Below, one piece after another: positions 16,605-26,097 of a stretch of DNA of 64,000 nt. Source of the DNA: Methyloradius palustris. Lineage in GTDB: Bacteria > Pseudomonadota > Gammaproteobacteria > Burkholderiales > Methylophilaceae. The DNA lies in contig NZ_AP024110.1 in the NCBI RefSeq assembly GCF_019703875.1, forward strand, positions 1,240,001 through 1,304,000. Reading direction: 5' to 3'. The notes below the pieces were generated by a model, which ran no database searches, was not told where the DNA came from, and saw only the letters and a program-made list of their open reading frames with translations. Both the position numbers and the translations under genes were made by a program. Each line of letters starts with the position of its first letter. The first letter of the stretch is position 1.

Positions 16605-17354
16605 ATGAATGCAGTCACTAATACAGATCTACCCTGGACTCGCGAGGAGTTTGAAGAAAAGCTGCGCGAAAAGGGTAAGGGCTACCATATCTACCATCCT
16701 TTCCATGTGATGATGTATGAAGGCAAGCTGACTAAAGAGCAGTTGCAATCATGGGTGGCCAACCGTTTTTACTACCAGATTGGTATTCCGCAAAAAGATG
16801 CCGCCATCCTTTCTAACTGCCCAGATAAAGAAGTGCGCAAGGAGTGGATTGTTCGCATTACCGACCACGATGGCGATGGTGTAAACGAAGGCGGTATTGA
16901 AGCTTGGATCAAGCTAGGGCAGGCGGTAGGCTTAACTCGTGAGGATGTGACTTCACTTAAATTAGTGAGCCCAGGCGTGCGTTTTGCGGTAGATGCCTAT
17001 ATTAACTTTGCACGCCAACGACCATGGCAAGAATCTGTTTGCTCGTCTCTCACTGAACTGTTTGCGCCGCATATCCATCAACAGCGCATCAGTTCCTGGC
17101 CGACGATGTATCCCTGGATCAAGGAAGAAGGTTTGGTCTACTTCAAAAAACGCCTGACCGAAGCCCGCCGTGATGTAGAGCAAGGCTTGGGCGTAACCCT
17201 GGACTATTTCAGTACCTCACGTGCAATGCAAGAAAGAGCGCTAGAGATTCTGCAATTTAAGCTTGATGTACTTTGGGTGATCGCAGATTCGATCATGCTT
17301 GCCTCAACAACAATAAAGGTTGAAGACCGTGACTACCTCCGTCAACCACGCTGA
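16605..17354 (+). CDS. pqqC: Pyrroloquinoline-quinone synthase PqqC
   Basis: Cofactor-free oxidase of the heme-oxygenase-like fold that performs the final ring closure and eight-electron oxidation to PQQ. Conserved stretches include YHIYHPFHV, the RFYYQIGIPQKDA segment and RITDHDG. It is 249 aa from the ATG at 16605. An ATG at 16602 is adjacent, but AGGAG at 16594 is better spaced for 16605. The 3' end overlaps the pqqD start. Confidence 0.96.
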   Translation: MNAVTNTDLPWTREEFEEKLREKGKGYHIYHPFHVMMYEGKLTKEQLQSWVANRFYYQIGIPQKDAAILSNCPDKEVRKEWIVRITDHDGDGVNEGGIEAWIKLGQAVGLTREDVTSLKLVSPGVRFAVDAYINFARQRPWQESVCSSLTELFAPHIHQQRISSWPTMYPWIKEEGLVYFKKRLTEARRDVEQGLGVTLDYFSTSRAMQERALEILQFKLDVLWVIADSIMLASTTIKVEDRDYLRQPR

Positions 17355-17613
17355 TATTTATAAACTCGCTCGCCACTATCGTTTTCAGTGGGAAGAAGCG
17401 CAGCAATGCTATGTGCTACTTTTTCCTGAAGGCATGATCAAACTCAACGGCGGGGCAGGTGAGGTGATTAAACGCGTCGATGGTAACAAAACCGTGGGCG
17501 ATGTTGTCCAAGAATTAGAAACTGCATTCCCAGATGTACCTGATATACAAAAAGACATTTTGGCGATGTTTGATCTGGCGGTAGAAAAAGCATGGCTAGA
17601 AAAGACCGATTAG
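17329..17613 (+). CDS. pqqD: PQQ peptide chaperone PqqD
   Basis: Small winged-helix-like chaperone (RRE fold) that binds PqqA and presents it to PqqE. It has 94 aa from the GTG at 17329, which is chosen because AAAGG lies nine bases upstream. A TTG at 17320 immediately abuts that site and is less likely. YKLARHYRFQWEEAQQCYVLLFPEGM matches the family start over two short conserved blocks (ARHYRFQWE and LLFPEG). The gene overlaps the end of pqqC by 26 bases, implying coupled translation. Confidence 0.94.
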   Translation: MTTSVNHADIYKLARHYRFQWEEAQQCYVLLFPEGMIKLNGGAGEVIKRVDGNKTVGDVVQELETAFPDVPDIQKDILAMFDLAVEKAWLEKTD

Positions 17614-17681
17614 TTATCAAAGCTAATCAGCAATTATAAGTAGCTAGCAAAAGCATAAGTAGTAACCCGAGGAGTAGCACA

Positions 17682-18908
17682 ATGACACAAGCATCGTTAG
17701 GTGAATCAGTCGTACAAAAGGTAGTACATGCCCAGAACAATGGGGTGGACGCATCCAAGACCCATACCCAACCGCTCTGGCTGCTGGCAGAGGTGACCTA
17801 TCGCTGCCCGTTGCATTGTGCTTTTTGCTATAACCCGACCGATTACGATAAACATACTAAAAATGAGCTGACCACTGAGCAATGGATAGATGCCTTGCGC
17901 GATGCACGCAAGCTGGGTGCTTTGCAGCTTGGAATTTCAGGTGGTGAGCCTTTGTTGCGCGATGATATTGAAGACATCGTCATTGAAGCACGCAAACTGG
18001 GTTACTACAGCAACCTGATTACTTCAGGTGTTGGCCTGACCGAAAAACGTATTACTGCATTTAAAGAAGGTGGGCTTGATCACATTCAGCTCTCCATGCA
18101 TGACATCACTGAAGAAATTAATAACTTCATCACCAATACCAAAACGTTTGAGCTCAAGAAAAAAGTCGCCGCCATGATCAAGAATCATGGCTACCCGATG
18201 GTGTTGAACGTTGTGATTCACCGGTACAACATCGGCCATATTAAAGAAATCCTGGAAATGGCTGAAGCCCTGGGTGCGGATTATGTAGAGTTGGCGAATA
18301 CCCAGTACTACGGCTGGTCATTGATTAACCGTAATCAGTTGATGCCGACTAAAGAACAGATAGACCATGCAGAAGCTGTGACCAATGAGTTTCGCGCTAA
18401 AGTCGGCAAGAAGATGCAGATTTTCTTTGTCGTGCCAGATTACTTTTCTGACCGTCCTAAAAAGTGCATGAATGGCTGGGGCGAAGTGTTCATGATTGTG
18501 ACCGCCAATGGTGACGTATTGCCTTGCCACTCGGCGCGCGTACTGCCGAACATGCAGTTCCCCAACGTTAAAGAGCGCGGCCTTGAATGGGCATGGAAAG
18601 ACTCTCCTGCTTTCAACAAGTACCGTGGTGACGATTGGATGAAATCACCATGCCGCACCTGTCCTGAAAAAGAAAAGGATTTGGGCGGCTGTCGTTGCCA
18701 GGCATTCATGCTAACTGGCGATGCTGAAAGCGCTGACCCAGTATGTAGCCTTTCGCCTAACCACCACATTATTGAAAAAGCGATTGAGGATTCAAAAAAC
18801 CCTCAATTGCAGGCGCAGCCTATCGTGTTTCGTACTGATAAAAACTCTAAAAAGTTCGTCAATGACGAGTTGCCTGAACTCATTAAGGAGTTTCATGCAT
18901 TGCCTTAA
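17682..18908 (+). CDS. pqqE: PqqA peptide cyclase PqqE (radical SAM)
   Basis: Radical SAM enzyme that forms the Glu-Tyr carbon-carbon bond in PqqA. The SAM cluster ligands are C42, C46 and C49 in CPLHCAFC. The C-terminal SPASM region carries further cysteines (CHSARV, CRTCPEKEKDLGGCRCQAF) for auxiliary clusters. It is 408 aa with an extended N-terminus of about 25 residues. It is the last gene of the pqq operon and is followed by a terminator at 18945. Confidence 0.97.
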   Translation: MTQASLGESVVQKVVHAQNNGVDASKTHTQPLWLLAEVTYRCPLHCAFCYNPTDYDKHTKNELTTEQWIDALRDARKLGALQLGISGGEPLLRDDIEDIVIEARKLGYYSNLITSGVGLTEKRITAFKEGGLDHIQLSMHDITEEINNFITNTKTFELKKKVAAMIKNHGYPMVLNVVIHRYNIGHIKEILEMAEALGADYVELANTQYYGWSLINRNQLMPTKEQIDHAEAVTNEFRAKVGKKMQIFFVVPDYFSDRPKKCMNGWGEVFMIVTANGDVLPCHSARVLPNMQFPNVKERGLEWAWKDSPAFNKYRGDDWMKSPCRTCPEKEKDLGGCRCQAFMLTGDAESADPVCSLSPNHHIIEKAIEDSKNPQLQAQPIVFRTDKNSKKFVNDELPELIKEFHALP

Positions 18909-18944
18909 CTCCGTTGAATAAGGCTATTCGTATGGTTTAATAAA

Positions 18945-18980
18945 GTGCGCATGCTGATAAAATTCAGTGTGCGCTTTTTA
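18945..18980 (+). terminator. Terminator of the pqq operon
   Basis: GCGCA (18947-18951) pairs with TGCGC (18970-18974), with CTG/CAG continuing inside after a mismatch, followed by five T. It is moderately strong. Confidence 0.65.
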
Positions 18981-19016
18981 TTTGATCGCGTTATCTAATC
19001 AGAAGTTATCCCACTC

Positions 19017-20204
19017 ATGCATAAACACTCTCCGCTGTTGTTATCGATGGTGCTCGCCGCTCTTGCCGCGCTTGCGCCGTTTGCCATCGATACCTATTTG
19101 CCTGCGTTTCATGTGATGGCGCAAAGCCTGAATGGTACGAATCTTCAATTACAACAGAGCCTGACCGCTTATTTGTTGCCTTATGCGTTGATGACCTTAT
19201 GGCATGGGCCTATCTCTGACTCAATTGGCCGCATCACCACCATCCGCTGGGGATTGGGGTTGTTTGCTTTAGCTTCCATTGGCTGCGCTTTTGCGTCCAA
19301 TGTAGAAACGCTCTGGTTCTTCCGTGCGCTGCAGGGCATATCAGGCGGGGCAGGTAATGTGGTGGCAAGAGCAATGGTGCGTGACCTATTTGAAGGCGTT
19401 GCGGCGCAGCGTGTGATGGCGCAAGTGCAGATGTTGTTCGGCCTTGCACCTGCTATTGCGCCTATGATTGGTGGCTTACTACTCGGCATACATTGGCAGG
19501 CGATTTTTATCTTTTTATTCCTGTATGCCAGCGTGACACTATTTTCAGCGCATAAGCTCTTACCTGAAACAGTCCCTGTTGAAAAACGCCAGCCACTGTC
19601 TGCGACTAGAGTCTTTAGCAACTATCGTCAGTTATTCGCAGACATGGAGTTTGTAAAGCTGGTTGTGACTGTGGGCGCCAATTTCTCTGGCTTCTTTCTG
19701 TACGTGCTTGCCGCCCCCGTTTTCCTGATTGACCATCTTGGGCTTAACGAGCATCAGTTTGGTTATATGTTCATTCCAACCGTATGCGGCATGGTATTGG
19801 GTTCTTATCTGGCCAGGCAAACCGCTGGTAAATTTTCAACCTATAAAATTATCAGGTTTGCATACTGCTGGATGGCGGCTGCAATAATGCTGAATATATT
19901 CATATGCTGGCAATTACCTTCGAGTCCATTCTGGAATATTTTACCCATCGCGCTTTATAACGTTGGCATGGCTTTAACCACCCCCATACTCTCAATTGCT
20001 GCATTAGACAGATTACCCAAGCTAAGGGGCACAGCTTCTTCTGGGCAGGCATTCGTGCAAATGGTGCTTTCTACGGTATCTGCTGGTTTACTGATTCCGC
20101 TGATTTGGTTCAGTCCATTAGGCTTGGCATTTGGTATGGCTGGCTACTGCTTGCTGGCTATCTTGTGCGTCAGTAAAACCAAAGTGTGGAAAACTGCTCA
20201 ATAA
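19017..20204 (+). CDS. MFS transporter, Bcr/CflA drug-resistance family
   Basis: Inner-membrane proton antiporter of 395 aa with twelve predicted helices. The first helix ends in the family signature APFAIDTYLPAF. The loop 2-3 motif GPISDSIGR is the Bcr/CflA version of the MFS motif A. Helix 5 has the RDLFEG...AQVQMLFGLAPAIAPMIGG region. Family members export bicyclomycin, chloramphenicol, sulfonamides or cysteine; the position next to sulfur genes does not settle the substrate. Start at the ATG following a short spacer after the pqq terminator. Confidence 0.9.
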   Translation: MHKHSPLLLSMVLAALAALAPFAIDTYLPAFHVMAQSLNGTNLQLQQSLTAYLLPYALMTLWHGPISDSIGRITTIRWGLGLFALASIGCAFASNVETLWFFRALQGISGGAGNVVARAMVRDLFEGVAAQRVMAQVQMLFGLAPAIAPMIGGLLLGIHWQAIFIFLFLYASVTLFSAHKLLPETVPVEKRQPLSATRVFSNYRQLFADMEFVKLVVTVGANFSGFFLYVLAAPVFLIDHLGLNEHQFGYMFIPTVCGMVLGSYLARQTAGKFSTYKIIRFAYCWMAAAIMLNIFICWQLPSSPFWNILPIALYNVGMALTTPILSIAALDRLPKLRGTASSGQAFVQMVLSTVSAGLLIPLIWFSPLGLAFGMAGYCLLAILCVSKTKVWKTAQ

Positions 20205-20226
20205 AAAAGGGAGCATAAGCTCCCTT
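20201..20226 (-). terminator. Terminator of fdxA, minus direction
   Basis: A perfect 8-bp stem AAGGGAGC/GCTCCCTT with loop ATAA (20207-20226). The run of six A on its left gives a T-run only on the minus strand, so it mainly serves the ferredoxin gene, although it also lies directly after the MFS gene. Confidence 0.8.
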
Positions 20227-20249
20227 GGTTTGCTGGCTAAACAGTTAAA

Positions 20250-20573
20250 TTACTCTGCTAGTAAAGCGCGTTTACCTTTAGCGCCATTATTGGCATCAGC
20301 ATCTGGCAGAGGTGTCTTTCTTGTTGTAATCGCAGGCCATAACTCAGCAAAGCGGGCATTTAGGGCAATGTATTCCTGCTGGTCTGCTGGTACATCATCT
20401 TCGGCGTAAATAGCTTCAGCTGGGCATTCTGCCACGCACAAGGTGCAATCAATGCACTCATCAGGATTGATGGCGAGGAAGTTAGGGCCTTCAACAAAGC
20501 AGTCGACCGGGCATACATCCACACAATCTGTGTATTTGCATTGGATGCAGTTTTCAGTCACAACATAAGTCAT
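20250..20573 (-). CDS. fdxA: Seven-iron ferredoxin FdxA
   Basis: Small cytoplasmic electron carrier, 107 aa, with one 3Fe-4S and one 4Fe-4S cluster. N-terminal cysteines C9, C12, C17, C21 and C25 occur in ENCIQCKYTDCVDVCPVDC. C40, C43, C46 and C50 occur in CIDCTLCVAEC. The C-terminal extension is typical of FdxA. It follows cysN by 72 bases on the same strand. Ferredoxin could donate electrons to the siroheme sulfite reductase upstream (inference). Confidence 0.94.
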   Translation of the reverse strand: MTYVVTENCIQCKYTDCVDVCPVDCFVEGPNFLAINPDECIDCTLCVAECPAEAIYAEDDVPADQQEYIALNARFAELWPAITTRKTPLPDADANNGAKGKRALLAE

Positions 20574-20645
20574 ATTTAGTCCTTGAATTTCTTGAGTATT
20601 AGCTAATTTCGATATTTTAATGGAATTTACGCGCTTGATAAACGC

Positions 20646-21935
20646 CTATGCTTCAATCATTCCTGCACCGACTGTGTTATTGGTTGCTTCATCAATCAGG
20701 ATGAATGCGCCAGTAGCACGGTTTTCTGTATAGGGATCAACCATTAATGGCTGTGCCAGCTTGAAACTGATGCGTGCAATATCGTTAGTGACCAAACCTT
20801 GCGCAGGTAGTTCTTCCAACGTATTCACATCAACCTTATAAGCGATTTCACCCACCTTAGCTTTGGATTCGCGTGTGGTGTGGCGAACGATATAGGTGCG
20901 TGCGGTGGAGAGAGGTGTTTCTGATAACCAGCATACCATGGCAGAGATTTGTTTTACTGGCTCAATTGACTGGCTGGATTTGACAATCATATCACCACGA
21001 GAGGTATCAATCTCGTCTTCCAGCAACAGGGTGATAGATTGTTCCGTAATGGCACTTGGGAGTTGCTCATCGCCAATCTGAATGGCTTTCACCTTTGAAG
21101 TATGGCCAGAAGGCAGCACTGTGACTTCTTCACCCACTTCAATTTCGCCAGACTCAATACGACCCATGAAGCCACGGAAGTCATGTAATTCAGGGTCGTC
21201 AGAAGCGTGTGGGCGGCAAACAAACTGAACTGGAAAGCGGAATGGTTCACCTTTTTCAGAATGTGCAGGCGGCGCTGATTCAAGAAACTCAAGCAGGGTA
21301 GGGCCTTGATACCAGTCCAAGCCATCGCCACGGTCAACTATCATGTCGCCATTCAGTGCAGACATAGGAATGAAGCTGATTTGGTGGCCAGCGCGATGCA
21401 AGCCAATATGCTCAGCAAATGCTAAATAATCTGCGCAAATTTTCTCAAATTCAGCTTGGTCGTAATTCACCAAGTCCATTTTGTTGATTGCCACTACGAT
21501 ATGGGTGATGCCAACCAGATGTGCCAAGTAAGAGTGGCGTCGTGTCTGAGTCAACACGCCTTTGCGAGCATCAATCAGGATAATCGCCAAATTAGCGGTG
21601 GAAGCGGCAGTCACCATGTTGCGAGTGTATTGCTCATGGCCAGGGGCATCGGCAATGATGTACTTGCGGGTACCCGTGCTGAAGTAGCGGTAGGCCACAT
21701 CAATGGTAATGCCTTGCTCGCGCTCAGCTTGCAGGCCATCGGTCAGCAGAGACAAATCAACTGCTTCCATGCCGCGTTTTTTTGACGTGCGTTCAATCTG
21801 GGTCAGCGTATCAGCCAAGATGGTTTTGGTATCAAATAGCAAGCGGCCAATCAGCGTGCTTTTGCCGTCATCGACGCTGCCGCATGTCATGAAGCGTAAA
21901 AGGCTGTCGTTATCTGGTGTATTCATAGTGCTCAT
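20646..21935 (-). CDS. cysN: Sulfate adenylyltransferase subunit 1 (GTPase)
   Basis: EF-Tu-like GTPase that drives APS formation by CysD. The P-loop GSVDDGKSTLIGRLL, DAPGHEQYTRNM (G3) and NKMDLV (G4) motifs are intact. It is 429 aa. There is no fused APS kinase (CysC) domain. The ATG shares one base with the cysD stop, so the two are translationally coupled. Confidence 0.96.
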   Translation of the reverse strand: MSTMNTPDNDSLLRFMTCGSVDDGKSTLIGRLLFDTKTILADTLTQIERTSKKRGMEAVDLSLLTDGLQAEREQGITIDVAYRYFSTGTRKYIIADAPGHEQYTRNMVTAASTANLAIILIDARKGVLTQTRRHSYLAHLVGITHIVVAINKMDLVNYDQAEFEKICADYLAFAEHIGLHRAGHQISFIPMSALNGDMIVDRGDGLDWYQGPTLLEFLESAPPAHSEKGEPFRFPVQFVCRPHASDDPELHDFRGFMGRIESGEIEVGEEVTVLPSGHTSKVKAIQIGDEQLPSAITEQSITLLLEDEIDTSRGDMIVKSSQSIEPVKQISAMVCWLSETPLSTARTYIVRHTTRESKAKVGEIAYKVDVNTLEELPAQGLVTNDIARISFKLAQPLMVDPYTENRATGAFILIDEATNNTVGAGMIEA

Positions 21936-22870
21936 TAGAAATATCCCTCCTTCTTGCGCTGTTCCATCGAAGCATCGGAGGTTTGGTCATCAAGGCGTGT
22001 TGCGCCGCGCTCTGTAATAGTAGTAGTGGCAGTTTCCAAAACGATTTTGGCCACATTGTCTGAATCGCTGATGACAGGGGCAGTGCAGGTGATATCACCA
22101 ACCGTACGGAATCGCACTTGCATATTGATAATTTCTTCACCAGGTTTTGGCTGGTTGATAACTTCACCACTTGCTAGCGGTACGTTAACCGGCATAATAG
22201 CGCCGCCGCGCATGACGATATCGCGTTGATGCGCAAAATAAATGCTCGGCAATTGCAGCTTTTCACGCTCGATATATTGCCAAACATCCATCTCAGTCCA
22301 GTTGGATATTGGGAAGGCACGAATATTCTCACCCTTGTGTGAACGTGCGTTATACAGATTCCACAATTCTGGGCGTTGGTTCTTAGGGTCCCACTGACCA
22401 AACTCATCACGGAAACTCATGATGCGTTCCTTGGCGCGAGCTTTTTCTTCGTCACGACGTGCGCCACCGATGCAGCAATCGAAACCGAATTCTTCAATCG
22501 CTTCCAACAAAGTGACTGATTGATGTTTGTTACGCGGCTCATCGGCTGACTTCAGCACGACACTGCCACGTTTCATAGAATCTTCAACAGAGCGCACAAT
22601 CAGGCGCTCACCAAGCTCGGCAGCGCGCTGGTCACGGAAGTCAATGACTTCCTTGTAATTGTGGCCAGTATCAATATGCATCAGCGGGAAAGGGAAGCGA
22701 CCTGGACGGAATGCTTTTTCAGCCAGCCTGAGGATACATAACGAGTCTTTTCCGCCAGAGAACAGCAGAACTGGATTGGAACATTGGCCTGCAACTTCAC
22801 GGAGAATATAGATGGCTTCAGATTCAAGCCAGTCGAGATGGCTGAGAGTTTCTTTGGTTAACGAGGTCAT
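21935..22870 (-). CDS. cysD: Sulfate adenylyltransferase subunit 2
   Basis: ATP sulfurylase catalytic subunit of the PP-loop family, which activates sulfate to APS. The PP-loop LLFSGGKDSLCILRLA and the GGARRDEEKARAKER segment are conserved. It is 311 aa. It is part of the minus-strand run cysI, DUF934, cysH, cysD, cysN. Confidence 0.96.
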   Translation of the reverse strand: MTSLTKETLSHLDWLESEAIYILREVAGQCSNPVLLFSGGKDSLCILRLAEKAFRPGRFPFPLMHIDTGHNYKEVIDFRDQRAAELGERLIVRSVEDSMKRGSVVLKSADEPRNKHQSVTLLEAIEEFGFDCCIGGARRDEEKARAKERIMSFRDEFGQWDPKNQRPELWNLYNARSHKGENIRAFPISNWTEMDVWQYIEREKLQLPSIYFAHQRDIVMRGGAIMPVNVPLASGEVINQPKPGEEIINMQVRFRTVGDITCTAPVISDSDNVAKIVLETATTTITERGATRLDDQTSDASMEQRKKEGYF

Positions 22871-22944
22871 AAACGGTTTCTAAAATTTCATCTCTTAAGT
22901 TATTTGGCGAAAACCAGATAACGGTTCACTCTAATATTTTTCTA

Positions 22945-23712
22945 TTAGGACTTAACATGCAAGCCACATTCTTTTGATGCAGCGTCTTCCCACCACCAAC
23001 GCCCAGCGCGAACATCTTCACCCATGGCCACAGCACGCGTGCATGGTGCACAACCTATACTGGGGTAGAAGGCATCGTGCAATTTGTTATATGGCACTTC
23101 ATGCATACGGATATATGCCCAGACTTCTTTTTCAGTCCAGTCGGTCAGCGGATTATATTTTTCTAGGCCATTACCTTGGTCGAATTCACGGATAGGCAAA
23201 TCGCTGCGAGTAGCCGATTGTTGCGCGCGCATGCCACTGATCCAGGCTTTTTTACCTTTTAGGGCGCGTCCCAATGGCTCAACTTTGCGCATATGGCAGC
23301 AGGCTTTGCGTAGTTCGATGGATTCGTAAAAGGCGTTGATACCTTTGGTCTGCACGTAATCTTCAACTGTGGCTGCCTGTGGGAAGAAAATCTTCAGCTT
23401 AGTGCTGTAGGTCTGTTCTACTTCAGCGATCAGGTCGTAGGTTTCAACGGGCAGGCGTCCGGTATCCAGCGAGAAAATCTCAATAGGCAGCTGTTCACGT
23501 AGAATGATGTCGGTCAATACCATGTCTTCCGCGCCCATGCTATTGGCGAAAGTGATGGCATTTGCGTCACCATGTTCTGCCACAGCAGCTTTCAATGCTA
23601 TCAGTAATTGCGTGCGTTTCTGGTTGACCGATTCACGTAAGGCATCGGTCAATTCAGGACGGGTCGCTGGATTGCTGAAAGCAGGGCGTAGCATTGAGAC
23701 TTCACCGTTCAT
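22945..23712 (-). CDS. cysH: Assimilatory adenylylsulfate (APS) reductase
   Basis: Reduces activated sulfate to sulfite using thioredoxin. The paired-cysteine motifs CCHMRKVEPL and CAPCTR are 4Fe-4S ligands found in enzymes that prefer APS over PAPS. The C-terminal ECGLH carries the catalytic cysteine. This agrees with the absence of APS kinase in the operon. The ATG at 23712, five bases after the previous stop, is preferred; another Met at 23694 is possible. An in-frame extension to 23748 overlaps the previous gene and is unlikely. Confidence 0.93.
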   Translation of the reverse strand: MNGEVSMLRPAFSNPATRPELTDALRESVNQKRTQLLIALKAAVAEHGDANAITFANSMGAEDMVLTDIILREQLPIEIFSLDTGRLPVETYDLIAEVEQTYSTKLKIFFPQAATVEDYVQTKGINAFYESIELRKACCHMRKVEPLGRALKGKKAWISGMRAQQSATRSDLPIREFDQGNGLEKYNPLTDWTEKEVWAYIRMHEVPYNKLHDAFYPSIGCAPCTRAVAMGEDVRAGRWWWEDAASKECGLHVKS

Positions 23713-23717
23713 AATGC

Positions 23718-24329
23718 TTAAACGTGCTCTCGATGAACTCGGCGCCACACTGGCTGATTATTATCAACCGCGCCTTGGTATGGTTCACTAAAGTCTTGCA
23801 GGCTGGCCAAAGCCTCTTCAGCCGAGCGATCTGCACGGATAAGGTAGCTATTGAAGCCACAGCGTTTCAGAAAAAATAACTGGTCGCGCAACACGTCGCC
23901 AAAGGCACGTAATGTATTTTTAAAGCCATAGCGTGTGCGCAGAAGATTGCCAATTGAGAAAATCCGCCCATCAGCAAAGCGCTCTACATGGATCGCTATC
24001 AACGGAAACACGTTTAAGTCTGGCTGGTTTTCAACTAAAGTTTCGAGCACTTCATGCGTGGCAAGCCAGATTCCGATTTCGCCATTCGCCAAACGAGCAG
24101 ATAAGGCTTGTTTGCGAGCAATCCAAACAGTGAGTGGAATTAACACTTTGCCTGTTTGCGGGATTTCTGTTGCAGTGATTTGCTCATCGCTATAACTTGC
24201 TTCACCCGTGAGTTTGAATAAAACCACCTTACCCGCCTGCTTACGGACAACAGCCTCTTCAACGGTAGGTGGCGTCACCAACTGCCATGTATCTTCAACG
24301 ATATTATGGTCTAGAATCAAGTTAGACAT
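23718..24329 (-). CDS. DUF934 family protein of the sulfite-reduction operon
   Basis: 203-residue soluble protein of the DUF934 family, regularly encoded between sulfite reductase and APS reductase in betaproteobacteria. Its biochemical role is not established; an oxidoreductase or assembly role is often suggested. The conserved C-terminal block FADGRIFSIGNLLRTRYGF and LRRDQLFF-like GDVLRDQLFFLKRCGF is present. The ATG at 24329 is chosen because AAGG stands nine bases upstream and the protein then starts MSNLILDHN; it overlaps the cysI end by eight bases. Confidence 0.88.
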   Translation of the reverse strand: MSNLILDHNIVEDTWQLVTPPTVEEAVVRKQAGKVVLFKLTGEASYSDEQITATEIPQTGKVLIPLTVWIARKQALSARLANGEIGIWLATHEVLETLVENQPDLNVFPLIAIHVERFADGRIFSIGNLLRTRYGFKNTLRAFGDVLRDQLFFLKRCGFNSYLIRADRSAEEALASLQDFSEPYQGAVDNNQPVWRRVHREHV

Positions 24330-26001
24330 GAGCATCTGCCTTTTCAACAGCCTTGCCGTACACATGGGCTTTGAATGGCGGTATGCCGATACGGCGCACG
24401 GTGTCAATGAAGCGTTCTTCGGGCGTGCGTTCAGCGATATATACGTCAATTAGCTTCTGTACGACGCCTGGCATTTCTTCAGCGGCGAATGATGGTCCAA
24501 TGACCGCGCCGATGCTGGCGTCATTACCTTGCTTGCCACCGATGGTGACCTGATACCACTCAGAGCCATCTTTATCTACACCCAGAATGCCGATATGGCC
24601 GACATGGTGATGCCCGCAAGCATTCATGCAACCTGAGATGTTGAGTTCAAGCTCGCCGATATCATGCAGGTAATCCAGGTTGTCAAACTGCATCTGGATC
24701 GCTTCAGCAATCGGGATGCTCTTGGCATTTGCCAGCGAGCAAAAGTCGCCGCCTGGGCAGCAAATAATGTCGGTCAGCAGCCCGATATTCGGGGTTGCCA
24801 GTTCATTGGCGCGGGCTGTTTCCCACAAGGCATAGACGTCACTCAATTTGACATCAGTCAGTATTAGATTTTGCTCATGTGAAACGCGTAGCTCGCCGAA
24901 ACTGTAGGCATCCGCCAAATCAGCTACGGCAATCATCTGCTCAGAAGTGGCGTCACCAGGAGCTTTGCCATGTGGCTTCAGCGATAAGGTCACTGCACGG
25001 TAGCCTGATTTCTTGTGTGCATGCACAGACCGTTTAACCCATGCCGCAAAGGCCGGATTGCTGGCGATTGCGTTGTCAAAGCCAGCATCATGTGCAGGCA
25101 GGCTCTCGTATGGCATTTCAGTGAAGTAGGTGGCTACACGGCTCAACTCAGCTTCAGTGATGGTATTTGGGTTATCTTTCAGGTGCGCCCATTCGGCTTC
25201 TACTTGTTCGCGGAATTCATCAATGCCCAGCGCTTTTACCAAGATTTTGATGCGCGCTTTATAGGCATTGTCACGACGACCATGCAGGTTGTAAACGCGG
25301 ATAATTGCTTCGCAATAGGTCAGCACATGTTGCCACTCAAGATGTTCACGAATCACAGAACCAAGGATAGGTGTACGGCCCAGACCGCCGCCAACCCAGA
25401 CCTTGATAGCCATCTTGTTTTGTTCGTCGTAATAGAATTCGAGCCCGATATCATGGGCTTGCACAATTGCACGGTCTTGTTTTGTGCCTGATACTGCAAT
25501 CTTGAATTTACGTGGCAGCAGGGCGAATTCTGGATGGAATGTGCTCCACTGACGCATGATCTCGGCCACAGCGCGTGGATCAATAATCTCGTCAGGGGCT
25601 ACACCAGCAAACTGGTCAGTGGTGATATTGCGGATGCAATTGCCAGAAGTCTGGATCGCATGCATTTCAACCGTTGCAAGCTCTGCCAAGATATCTGGCA
25701 CATCTTCGAGCTTTGGCCAGTTTAATTGCAGATTTTGACGGGTGCTGAAGTGGCCATAACCACGGTCATAGCGTTTGGAAATTTCGCCAAGCTTGCGCAA
25801 CTGTGCGGATGACAAGGTGCCATAAGGCACGGCAATGCGTAGCATAGGCGCATGGCGTTGAATATATAGGCCGTTTTGCAGGCGCAAAGGGCGGAACTCT
25901 TCATCAGATAGCTCGCCAGCAAGATAACGGCGTGTTTGATCGCGATATTGGCTCACGCGCTCATTAACAATAGCCTGATCGATCTCGTCGTATTTATACA
26001 T
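24322..26001 (-). CDS. cysI: Siroheme nitrite/sulfite reductase hemoprotein
   Basis: Six-electron reductase, here most likely acting on sulfite given its operon. Siroheme/4Fe-4S ligands are C415 and C421 in CCPGGDFC and C458 and C462 in CMNAC. N-terminal ferredoxin-like half domains include FSTRQNLQLNWP, and the GNCIRNITTDQFAG siroheme segment is present. It is 559 aa. There is no CysJ flavoprotein in the window, so electrons may come from a ferredoxin. It is annotated cysI by context; nitrite reduction cannot be excluded. Confidence 0.92.
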   Translation of the reverse strand: MYKYDEIDQAIVNERVSQYRDQTRRYLAGELSDEEFRPLRLQNGLYIQRHAPMLRIAVPYGTLSSAQLRKLGEISKRYDRGYGHFSTRQNLQLNWPKLEDVPDILAELATVEMHAIQTSGNCIRNITTDQFAGVAPDEIIDPRAVAEIMRQWSTFHPEFALLPRKFKIAVSGTKQDRAIVQAHDIGLEFYYDEQNKMAIKVWVGGGLGRTPILGSVIREHLEWQHVLTYCEAIIRVYNLHGRRDNAYKARIKILVKALGIDEFREQVEAEWAHLKDNPNTITEAELSRVATYFTEMPYESLPAHDAGFDNAIASNPAFAAWVKRSVHAHKKSGYRAVTLSLKPHGKAPGDATSEQMIAVADLADAYSFGELRVSHEQNLILTDVKLSDVYALWETARANELATPNIGLLTDIICCPGGDFCSLANAKSIPIAEAIQMQFDNLDYLHDIGELELNISGCMNACGHHHVGHIGILGVDKDGSEWYQVTIGGKQGNDASIGAVIGPSFAAEEMPGVVQKLIDVYIAERTPEERFIDTVRRIGIPPFKAHVYGKAVEKADAHV

Positions 26002-26097
26002 ATTTGTGTTTAATTCTTGTTTTGTTAAATCTTAAAGCGAGGCAGTATTTTAATTGAAAACCCGCTTTGCTTCACGGTTTAATTATGTTGTAAGGTT